A DNA stretch of 64,000 nt, from NCBI RefSeq assembly GCF_900128425.1, contig NZ_LT635782.1:1309691-1373690 (forward strand), given 5' to 3'. Source of the stretch: Anaerococcus urinomassiliensis (GTDB lineage: Bacteria; Bacillota; Clostridia; Tissierellales; Peptoniphilaceae). Both the position numbers and the translations under genes were made by a program. Positions 56,942 to 64,000 of the stretch are shown piece by piece (position 1 is the first letter of the stretch; each line of letters starts with the position of its first letter). The notes below the pieces were generated by a model. The model was not told the DNA's origin, did not search any database, and was given only the letters and a program-made list of their open reading frames with translations.

Positions 56942-57259
56942 TTAGTTGAAACTCATAAAATGAGCTACTAGACTTAATAATCCACCTAAGGCAAAAATAA
57001 TTCCCAAAACTAGGTCTTTCTTTTCTCTGATGTATTTGTATCTGACTAGAATCATAGTCCCCATAATAGCAAAATATATAGCTTGGGCGCCATAATTGTA
57101 AGTATTGAAGACAAATTGATCTCCAGCCACTATAATGGCAGTCACTATTAGGCCAACTTGACTTGAAATCTTTCCTGCTTTTGTCAGTGCATCTAAGAGA
57201 TACTCATCATTTTTCTCATAATCCTTTCTGCTTTTTGCGAGTATTTCTTCTCTATCCAT
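56942..57259 (-). CDS. small three-segment membrane protein of the XRE/ABC operon
   Basis: 105 residues from ATG at 57259 after AAAAAGGAGAAAAAT. A charged N-terminus (MDREEILAKSRKDYEKNDEY) is followed by three membrane segments. DUF6442-type proteins with this start often sit beside small XRE repressors. First gene of the operon. Function unknown; a sensor or accessory of the exporter is possible. Confidence 0.65.
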   Translation of the reverse strand: MDREEILAKSRKDYEKNDEYLLDALTKAGKISSQVGLIVTAIIVAGDQFVFNTYNYGAQAIYFAIMGTMILVRYKYIREKKDLVLGIIFALGGLLSLVAHFMSFN

Positions 57260-57276
57260 ATTTTTCTCCTTTTTGA

Positions 57277-57325
57277 CAAGTATACTTGGTAATTTAATTA
57301 TACATATGCCAAGTGTACTTGTCAA
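57277..57325 (-). promoter_or_regulatory. perfect sigma-A promoter with two operator palindromes
   Basis: Minus strand TTGACA (57320-57325), 17 bases, TATAAT (57297-57302): both hexamers match consensus exactly. CAAGTATACTTG (57277-57288, perfect palindrome) lies downstream of the -10; CAAGTGTACTTG (57310-57321, 10 of 12 symmetric) overlaps the -35. A strong promoter with two repressor sites suits tight autoregulation by the XRE protein. Confidence 0.8.
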
Positions 57326-57345
57326 AAATATTTTCAAACAAAAAA

Positions 57346-57363
57346 AGACTGCCGAAGCAGCCT
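57346..57363 (-). terminator. terminator after the uvrBA transcript
   Basis: AGGCTGC-TTCG-GCAGTCT stem on the minus strand, followed by six or seven T. Confidence 0.85.
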
Positions 57364-57366
57364 TGA

Positions 57367-57633
57367 TTAATTATCTTCATTTAAAATCTTTGAAACATCG
57401 TCAATACCAACACTTTTTAGTAGATCTTCGATTTCCTTTGTTGTCTTGTTTAGCTTGTTACTTAAATCTTTTGCTGAAACTTCTGCGCTTTCATCATTAG
57501 CCACATCCTCTTGGCCTGGAATGGATTCTGGAAGGTCTATATAGAAATCTTGACCATCTCCCATTGAAAAGCTTACTGGTCTACCGTTTCTTTTTGTGTC
57601 TACTTTGTTGTCTTTTTTATCTTCAAATCCCAT
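57367..57633 (-). CDS. small hypothetical protein downstream of uvrA
   Basis: 88 residues, polar. A short beta-prone central part (RPVSFSMGDGQDFYIDLPES) and an acidic helical C-terminus (SNKLNKTTKEIEDLLKSVG). It begins 10 bases after uvrA and ends at the terminator. No domain recognised. Confidence 0.55.
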   Translation of the reverse strand: MGFEDKKDNKVDTKRNGRPVSFSMGDGQDFYIDLPESIPGQEDVANDESAEVSAKDLSNKLNKTTKEIEDLLKSVGIDDVSKILNEDN

Positions 57634-57642
57634 TATTTTCTC

Positions 57643-60462
57643 CTATTTTTTAAGAATTTTCTTTAGGTACTTGCCCGTGTATGATTTTTTGTTTTTTGCT
57701 ATCTCTTCTGGAGTACCAGCTCCCACCAGGGTCCCACCACCATCTCCACCTTCTGGTCCTAGGTCTACAATGTAGTCAGAAACTTTGATTACATCTAGGT
57801 TGTGCTCTATGACAACCACCGTGTTGTTCTGGTCAACTAGACGGTTTAGGACTTCTATTAGTTTGTGGACATCAGCCATGTGTAGGCCTGTAGTTGGCTC
57901 ATCGAGTATATATAGGGTCTGGCCTGTGCCTACTTTGGCAAGTTCTGTGGCAAGTTTTACTCTTTGAGCCTCTCCACCAGATAGTTCTGTGGATGGTTGG
58001 CCAATCTTGATATAGCCAAGTCCTACATCATAGAGGGTTTGGAGTTTTCTGACAATTGGGGCGTGGTTTTCAAAAAATTCTATGCCTTCTTCAACTGTCA
58101 TATCCAAAACTTCTGATATATCTTTGCCCTTATATTTGACTTCTAAAGTCTCGCGGTTGTAGCGCTTACCATGGCAAACTTCGCATGGCACATATACATC
58201 TGGCAAGAACATCATGTCTACCTTGATTGTACCATCACCCTTGCAGGCTTCACAACGTCCACCCTTTACATTGAAGGAAAATCTGCCCTTGGCATAGCCC
58301 CTCATCTTGGCCTCGTTGGTCATGGCAAATACATCTCGGATATTGTCAAAGACCTTGGTGTAGGTTGCAGGATTGGACCTCGGAGTCCTTCCTATTGGGG
58401 ATTGGTCAATGGCTATGACCTTGTCGATTTGATCAAGACCTAGGATATCGTCGTGCTTGCCTGGGCGAACCTTGGTTTTGTTGAGCCTTCTTGTAACAGA
58501 CTTATAGAGGATTTCATTTATCAGTGAAGATTTTCCCGAACCTGATACTCCTGTCACAGATGTCAAGACGCCAAGAGGTATCTTAACGTCTATATCTTTG
58601 AGGTTGTTTTCCTTGGCTCCCTTAATCTCTATAAAATTGTCCGAGCTTCTTCTTGTTTTAGGAACTGGGATTTCTCTTCTGCCAGATAGGTAGTCGCCTG
58701 TGATAGAATTTTTGGCTTTTATAATGTCATCTAGGCTTCCTTTGGCCACAACTTCTCCCCCGTGGACTCCAGCCTTTGGACCTATATCTACTATATAGTC
58801 AGCTTCACGAATGGTATCTTCGTCGTGTTCTACGATAATTAGGGTGTTTCCTATATCTGTGAGATTTCTTAGGGAGGTTATTAGCTTGTCATTATCTCTT
58901 TGGTGTAGTCCTATTGATGGCTCATCTAGGACATAGCATACTCCCACAAGGCCCGAGCCAATCTGGGTAGCCAGTCTTATCCTCTGACTTTCTCCTCCAG
59001 AAAGGGTTGATGCAGCACGGCTTAGGGTTAGGTAGCCAAGGCCTACGTCATTTAGGAACTTTAATCTCGCCTTAATCTCCTTTACGATTAGCTCTGCTAT
59101 TTTTGCTTTCATTTCTGATAATTTTAGTTTATCAAAAAATTCTATAGACTTCTCTACAGAAAGTTTGGTCAAATCTGATATGTTTGTCTCGTTTATTTTG
59201 ATGGCCAAAACTTCTTGCTTTAACCTGTCTCCGTGGCAGGTGTGGCATTCTTCTTCGCCCATGAATTCACCAATTCTTTTCCTTAGTGAATCAGAGTTTG
59301 ACCTTTCGTACCTGTCAGATAGGTTAGTGATAGCTCCTTCAAATTTGCCCTTGTATCTCTTTCTGCCAGAAAATCTGGAGTCAAAGACAAAGTTTAGCTC
59401 GTAGTCGGTCCCATAAAGGATATCATCTATCATCTCTTGTGGAGCATCTTTGATTGGCTTATCAGTTGGAAAATCATAATGGTCGGATATGGCCTTGATA
59501 GTTTCGTAATAGTATGAACCCTTGGCAGAACCAGCATAGGCATCAATGGCCCCCTCATCTATAGAAAGATTTTTCTGTGGGATTACAAGCTCTGGGTCAA
59601 TTTGTAGGTGAAAACCTAGACCATTACAGTCTGGGCACATGCCTATTGGTGCATTGAAGGAGAACATATTCGGTGTAATCTCTGGCAGGCTCACGTGGCC
59701 GTCTGGACAGGCAAGCTTGGAGCTCATCATAAAAGGCTCTCCGTCTATGACATCGATTATGACCAAGCCATTAGCAAGGCCTAAGGCCGTTTCCAAAGAA
59801 TCTGTAAGTCTAGCATTGACGCCTTCTTTGATGACAATCCTATCTACGACAATTGATATGTCGTGCTTTTTGGTTTTGGATAATTCAATCTCTTCTGCCA
59901 GGTCGTATTTTTCTCCATCTATGATAACTCTCACAAATCCTTGTTTTTGGATATTTTCTAGAGCCTTTTTATGTTGGCCCTTCTTGCCCTTTATCATAGG
60001 AGCAAGGATCTGTATCCTAGTCCTTTCTGGCAACTCCAGGATATGGTCTACCATTTGGTCTATGGATTGGGCTTCGATTTTCTTGCCACAAACTGGACAA
60101 TAAGCATCGCCAATTCTGGCATAGAGCAGCCTATAATAGTCGTATATTTCTGTAACTGTTGCTACAGTTGATCTTGGGTTTCTATTGGTTGTCTTTTGGT
60201 CTATGGATATAGATGGGGAAAGTCCCTCTATGCTATCCACATCCGGCTTGTCAACATTGCCCAAAAACTGCCTAGCATAGGATGATAGACTTTCTACGTA
60301 GCGCCTCTGTCCCTCGGCATAAATTGTGTCAAAGGCCAAAGTGGACTTCCCAGATCCGGAAAGCCCAGTAAAAACTATCATATTATCGCGTGGCAGAGTT
60401 ATGTTGACATTTTTTAAGTTGTTGGTGCGAGCACCTTTTATAACTATGTCGTGTTCTGTCAA
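57643..60462 (-). CDS. uvrA: excinuclease ABC subunit UvrA
   Basis: 939 residues. DNA-damage sensor ATPase of nucleotide excision repair. Walker A GLSGSGKSTLAFD in the first ABC module and GVSGSGKSSL in the second. Zinc fingers CPVC...CPDC region, and CEACKGDG plus CEVCHGKRYN. Signatures LSGGESQRIRLA and LSGGEAQRVKLA. It begins one base after uvrB. Confidence 0.97.
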   Translation of the reverse strand: MTEHDIVIKGARTNNLKNVNITLPRDNMIVFTGLSGSGKSTLAFDTIYAEGQRRYVESLSSYARQFLGNVDKPDVDSIEGLSPSISIDQKTTNRNPRSTVATVTEIYDYYRLLYARIGDAYCPVCGKKIEAQSIDQMVDHILELPERTRIQILAPMIKGKKGQHKKALENIQKQGFVRVIIDGEKYDLAEEIELSKTKKHDISIVVDRIVIKEGVNARLTDSLETALGLANGLVIIDVIDGEPFMMSSKLACPDGHVSLPEITPNMFSFNAPIGMCPDCNGLGFHLQIDPELVIPQKNLSIDEGAIDAYAGSAKGSYYYETIKAISDHYDFPTDKPIKDAPQEMIDDILYGTDYELNFVFDSRFSGRKRYKGKFEGAITNLSDRYERSNSDSLRKRIGEFMGEEECHTCHGDRLKQEVLAIKINETNISDLTKLSVEKSIEFFDKLKLSEMKAKIAELIVKEIKARLKFLNDVGLGYLTLSRAASTLSGGESQRIRLATQIGSGLVGVCYVLDEPSIGLHQRDNDKLITSLRNLTDIGNTLIIVEHDEDTIREADYIVDIGPKAGVHGGEVVAKGSLDDIIKAKNSITGDYLSGRREIPVPKTRRSSDNFIEIKGAKENNLKDIDVKIPLGVLTSVTGVSGSGKSSLINEILYKSVTRRLNKTKVRPGKHDDILGLDQIDKVIAIDQSPIGRTPRSNPATYTKVFDNIRDVFAMTNEAKMRGYAKGRFSFNVKGGRCEACKGDGTIKVDMMFLPDVYVPCEVCHGKRYNRETLEVKYKGKDISEVLDMTVEEGIEFFENHAPIVRKLQTLYDVGLGYIKIGQPSTELSGGEAQRVKLATELAKVGTGQTLYILDEPTTGLHMADVHKLIEVLNRLVDQNNTVVVIEHNLDVIKVSDYIVDLGPEGGDGGGTLVGAGTPEEIAKNKKSYTGKYLKKILKK

Positions 60463-60463
60463 T

Positions 60464-62431
60464 TTATGCTCCTTGGAAATTTTCTTTCATAGACTTGATT
60501 TGGTCACGAATGTTGGCAGCTCTCTCAAAGTCAAGCTCTTCTGCTGCCTTATACATTTGACTTTCAAGATTGATCAATATTGTATCTATATCTTCGCGGC
60601 TAAATTCTTCAACTTCCTCTTCTTTTGTTTCTTTGGTTACTTGAATCATTTCGCCGATATTTTTCCTGATTGTAGTTGGTACTATACCATGTTCTTCGTT
60701 GAAGGCCATTTGGATCTCACGACGACGGCTTGTTTCATCCATGGCAATTTTCATAGACTTGGTTATAGAATCCCCATATAAGATTACATGGCCTTCGCTG
60801 TTTCTAGCAGCACGACCAATAGTTTGGATAAGGGATCTTTCTGACCTGAGGAAGCCTTCCTTGTCAGCATCAAGTATGGCTATAAGGCTAACTTCTGGTA
60901 TATCTATACCCTCACGAAGGAGGTTGATGCCAACTAGTACGTCAAATTCTCCAAGTCTAAGCTCTCTTATAATCTCAGATCTTTCTATAGTTTTGATATC
61001 TGAGTGCAAGTATTTTACCTTTACTCCATTTTGAGTTAGGTAGGTTGTCAAATCTTCGGCCATTTTCTTGGTCAAAGTTGTAACCAAAGTCCTGTCGCCC
61101 TTTTCTGTGGTCTTGTTAATTTCTTCCATTAGATCGTCGATTTGATTTTCTGTTGGACGAACTTCAACAAGTGGGTCTAATAGCCCTGTAGGACGAATGA
61201 TTTGATCTACCATCTTTCCACCAGTCTTGTCCATTTCGTAAGGACCTGGGGTTGCTGAAACATAGATTGCTTGGTCGATTAAACCTTCAAATTCATGGAA
61301 TTTCAAAGGTCTATTGTCAAGGGCTGATGGAAGTCTAAAACCATAGTCGACTAGGTTTTGCTTTCTGGACCTATCTCCCTCATACATGCCCCCTACTTGA
61401 GGGATGGATACGTGGGATTCGTCAACCATAAGGACAAAATCTTTTGGGAAATAATCTATCAAGGTATATGGTCTAGATCCTGGTGCTCTTTGGCTTAGGT
61501 GTCTGGAGTAGTTTTCTATACCTGAGCAAAAACCTATTTCCTTTAGCATTTCTATGTCGTAGCGAGTTCTTTGCTCCAACCTTTGAGCTTCCAAAAGCTT
61601 GTTTTGACTATTTAGCTCAGCAAGACGTTCTTCTAATTCTTCTTCGATAGTAACAATGGCACGCTCTGTCTTTTCACTAGTTGTAGCGTAGTGGCTGGCA
61701 GGATAAATGTAGCCGTGGCTTAGCTTCGCTGTCACCTTTCCTGTTAGGGAATCAAACTCAGAAATCTCCTCGATTTCATCACCAAAAAACTCAACTCTGA
61801 TGGCTTTTTGGTCAAAACCTGCTGGGAAAATATCTAGTATATCTCCACGACGTCTGAAAGTCCCTCTCTCAAAGTCAATGTCATTTCTTACATATTGAAC
61901 ATCTATTAATTTTCTCATCACTTCTTCCGGAGCGATCTCTTGGCCAGGGCGCAAGGATACGACTAGTTCTTTGTAGTCGATTGGGTCACCTAGACCATAG
62001 ATACAAGAAACAGATGCCACGATTATAACATCTCTTCTCTCAAAAAGAGCCATGGTCGCAGAGTGGCGCATCTTGTCGATCTCATCGTTGATAGAAGAAT
62101 CCTTGGCAATATAAGTATCAGTTGCAGCTACATAGGCTTCCGGTTGGTAGTAGTCGTAGTAGGAAACAAAATACTCCACAGCATTGTCTGGGAAAAACTC
62201 CTTAAACTCTGTAAACAGCTGGTAGGCCAAGGTCTTGTTGTGGGCAAGAATCAAGGTTGGCCTTTGGACCTCCTCGATTATATTTGCCATGGTAAAGGTC
62301 TTGCCAGAACCTGTAACCCCTCTTAGAATTTGGTGCTTTTTACCTTCCTTAAGGCCCTTAGCAAGCTTAGCAATAGCCTCTGGCTGGTCACCTCTTGGTT
62401 TGTATTCGGAATTTATCTTAAATTTATTCAA
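60464..62431 (-). CDS. uvrB: excinuclease ABC subunit UvrB
   Basis: 655 residues. Damage-verifying helicase-like subunit. Walker [13 protein letters not shown], beta-hairpin region [15 protein letters not shown] motif and the C-terminal UVR domain ([19 protein letters not shown]) that contacts UvrC. First gene of a uvrB-uvrA-hypothetical transcript. Confidence 0.97.
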   Translation of the reverse strand: MNKFKINSEYKPRGDQPEAIAKLAKGLKEGKKHQILRGVTGSGKTFTMANIIEEVQRPTLILAHNKTLAYQLFTEFKEFFPDNAVEYFVSYYDYYQPEAYVAATDTYIAKDSSINDEIDKMRHSATMALFERRDVIIVASVSCIYGLGDPIDYKELVVSLRPGQEIAPEEVMRKLIDVQYVRNDIDFERGTFRRRGDILDIFPAGFDQKAIRVEFFGDEIEEISEFDSLTGKVTAKLSHGYIYPASHYATTSEKTERAIVTIEEELEERLAELNSQNKLLEAQRLEQRTRYDIEMLKEIGFCSGIENYSRHLSQRAPGSRPYTLIDYFPKDFVLMVDESHVSIPQVGGMYEGDRSRKQNLVDYGFRLPSALDNRPLKFHEFEGLIDQAIYVSATPGPYEMDKTGGKMVDQIIRPTGLLDPLVEVRPTENQIDDLMEEINKTTEKGDRTLVTTLTKKMAEDLTTYLTQNGVKVKYLHSDIKTIERSEIIRELRLGEFDVLVGINLLREGIDIPEVSLIAILDADKEGFLRSERSLIQTIGRAARNSEGHVILYGDSITKSMKIAMDETSRRREIQMAFNEEHGIVPTTIRKNIGEMIQVTKETKEEEVEEFSREDIDTILINLESQMYKAAEELDFERAANIRDQIKSMKENFQGA

Positions 62432-62465
62432 AGATTAATCCTTTCTTTATATATCAATGAAAAAG

Positions 62466-62490
62466 TCAAAGTTTTTGACTTACTTTGACC
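62466..62490. promoter_or_regulatory. inverted repeat upstream of uvrB
   Basis: GTCAAAGT, 9 bases, ACTTTGAC; the spacer itself repeats TTTTGACTT. It lies 35-59 bases before the uvrB ATG. It is not a GAAC-N4-GTTC LexA box. Confidence 0.4.
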
Positions 62491-62606
62491 TTTGTATTAC
62501 TATTCTCATATTCATAAATATACTGCGGAAAGGACAATATTTCAATCATTATTATCTACCTAGATGGGTATATATCATAAAAAGAATATTATAATCGGAG
62601 GTAGAT

Positions 62607-63584
62607 ATGAAAAAGATTATAAACAAGCCAGAAGATATAATTAATCAAATGCTAGATGGAATGGTAAAGGCAAATCCAGAAAAAATCGTAAGAATCGAAG
62701 GCACTAGTGTCATTGCAAGAAAAGATGCACCAGTTGCTGGCAAAGTTGGTCTAATATCAGGTGGTGGTTCCGGTCACGAACCTGCTCATGCTGGTTATGT
62801 TGGCAAGGGCATGCTTGATTGTGCCATAGCTGGAGATGTATTCACATCCCCTACCCCAGACCAAGTACTTGAAGCTATCAAAAGAGCTGACTCTGGCAAG
62901 GGAGTTTTTATGGTAGTGAAAAATTACCAGGGAGATGTTATGAACTTTGAAATGGCCAAGGAAATGGCAGAAATGGAAGATATAGAAGTCGACTATGTGA
63001 TTACCAACGATGATATAGTAGTAGAAAACAAGGAAGACAGACGTGGGGTAGCTGGAACAATCTTTGTTCATAAGACCCTTGGCGCCATGGCAGAAAACGG
63101 AGCTAGCCTAAGCGAAATCAAGGAAATGGCTGATAAAATTGTAGAAGACATCAAATCTATCGGTATGGCAAGCAAACCATGCACCAACCCTTCAGATGGC
63201 AAGGAATCCTTTAGCCTAGATGAAAACGAAATCGAAATGGGAATCGGCATCCACGGTGAAGAGGGCATCCAAAAAGAAGAAATGAAATCAGCAGATGAAA
63301 TCACAAAAGAAATGATCGATAGGCTCCTAGTTGAAGTGACAGATACAAATAGCCAATATGCCCTCATGATAAATGGTATGGGAGCTACACCAGAGATGGA
63401 ACTATTTGTCATAAACAACAGCATTGCTGATTACCTAGCTGAGAAAAACATCAAAATTGCTCGCACTTATGTAGGTAACTTTATGACCAGTATGGATATG
63501 GCAGGATTCTCAATCACCTTATACAAGGTTGACGACCAAAGACTAGCCCTCCTAGACCAAGAAGTAGACATAGTAAGGAAATAA
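62607..63584 (+). CDS. dhaK: dihydroxyacetone kinase subunit DhaK
   Basis: 325 residues. Binds dihydroxyacetone covalently through a histidine, here His216 in GIGIHGEEG; other blocks are GGGSGHEPAHAGYVGKGM and VKNYQGDVMNFEMA. With DhaL and the PTS protein DhaM it makes dihydroxyacetone phosphate. GGAGGT is 6 bases before ATG and a TATAAT lies just upstream of that. dhaL follows after 4 bases. Confidence 0.95.
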   Translation: MKKIINKPEDIINQMLDGMVKANPEKIVRIEGTSVIARKDAPVAGKVGLISGGGSGHEPAHAGYVGKGMLDCAIAGDVFTSPTPDQVLEAIKRADSGKGVFMVVKNYQGDVMNFEMAKEMAEMEDIEVDYVITNDDIVVENKEDRRGVAGTIFVHKTLGAMAENGASLSEIKEMADKIVEDIKSIGMASKPCTNPSDGKESFSLDENEIEMGIGIHGEEGIQKEEMKSADEITKEMIDRLLVEVTDTNSQYALMINGMGATPEMELFVINNSIADYLAEKNIKIARTYVGNFMTSMDMAGFSITLYKVDDQRLALLDQEVDIVRK

Positions 63585-63588
63585 ATAT

Positions 63589-64000
63589 ATGCAAGTTAAT
63601 AATGTAAAAACTCTAATATTACAAGCAGCAGATGAAATCATAGCCAACAAGGACTATCTCACAGACCTAGATAGGTCCATAGGAGATGCTGACCACGGCG
63701 TAAATATGGCAAAAGGCTTTGGCTTTACCAAGGAAGCTCTAGAAGCTGACTTTGATGATTACAAAACTTTGTTTAATAAAGTAGCTACTACTTTGCTATC
63801 CAAGGTAGGCGGAGCCTCTGGCCCTCTCTATGGTTCATTTTTTATGAAATTTGCTGCAAGCCTCAAGGATGTAGAAGATTTGACCCGTGATGAACTAAAC
63901 AAAGCATTTACAGCTGGTCTTGAGGGAGTCAAACAAAGAGGAAAGGCAGAAGTTGGCGATAAGACTATGGTAGATGTCCTAGAGCCAGTTGCAGAAGCCC
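63589..64000 (+). CDS. dhaL: dihydroxyacetone kinase ADP-binding subunit DhaL (3' end outside window)
   Basis: 137 codons visible before the window ends. RSIGDADHGVNMAKGF carries the Asp residues that bind the Mg-ADP pair. LLSKVGGASGPLYGSFF is the next conserved loop. DhaL is rephosphorylated by DhaM. It starts 4 bases after dhaK. Truncated only by the window. Confidence 0.93.
   Translation, partial: MQVNNVKTLILQAADEIIANKDYLTDLDRSIGDADHGVNMAKGFGFTKEALEADFDDYKTLFNKVATTLLSKVGGASGPLYGSFFMKFAASLKDVEDLTRDELNKAFTAGLEGVKQRGKAEVGDKTMVDVLEPVAEA

Noticed and set aside
62432..62606. LexA/SOS box between uvrB and dhaK
   Set aside because: I find no GAAC-N4-GTTC motif there.

Overview
The window is AT-rich, gene-dense DNA from a low-GC Gram-positive anaerobe. 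Lipoproteins with lipoboxes, sortase-type C-termini, a CIRCE-like site before groES-groEL, strong AGGAGG ribosome sites and a fermentative citrate lyase cluster all point to Firmicutes. The mix of genes resembles Anaerococcus or another Peptoniphilaceae member; that genus-level guess is inference. UAA, UAG and UGA all serve as normal stops.

Layout. 1-15.3 kb: end of an OatA-like acyltransferase, a threonine aldolase gene with UGA at the PLP-lysine codon, small envelope genes, a lipoprotein with two FMN-binding domains, a polysaccharide operon (two glycosyltransferases, Wzz-like, CpsD-like, SH3 lipoprotein), two divergent amino-acid transporters, and an uppP/TtcA-like/WalJ-like/HAD group. 15.8-22.7 kb: a 2,324-residue S8 surface protease. 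23-29.3 kb: malic enzyme, a decaying polyhydroxyalkanoate locus (phaE, phaC, phaJ), citG-citC, two tRNA-Pro 3' remnants and two inverted copies of a ~172-bp MITE-like element. 29.3-35.7 kb: citrate operon citD-citE-citF-transporter-GntR-citX-aldolase with a palindromic operator on its promoter. 36.2-38.1 kb: groES-groEL. 39.3-46.6 kb: msrB, an acidic lipoprotein and two large wall-anchored helical proteins. 47-51.6 kb: ComK-like regulator, a small phage-type lysis cassette and a membrane-linked XRE regulator. 51.7-53.6 kb: a lipoprotein and a two-lobed retropepsin-like protein. 54.6-57.3 kb: an ABC exporter operon with its own XRE repressor. 57.4-62.4 kb: uvrB-uvrA. 62.6 kb to the end: dhaK-dhaL.

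How genes work together. Citrate would enter through the CitMHS carrier, be cleaved by CitDEF (matured by CitC, CitG and CitX) to acetate and oxaloacetate, and be decarboxylated to pyruvate by the malic enzyme and/or the DRE-TIM aldolase encoded last in the operon. The polysaccharide, O-acetylation and UppP genes serve the envelope.

The most unusual structure is a family of GC-rich modular extragenic elements at about 35.8-36.2, 38.3-39.0, 44.0-44.9, 47.8-48.65 and 53.7-54.35 kb. They share AT-rich inverted ends and inner modules that fold into hairpins. Several stems differ between copies on both arms while remaining paired, which suggests selection for nucleic-acid structure. I do not recognise the family.
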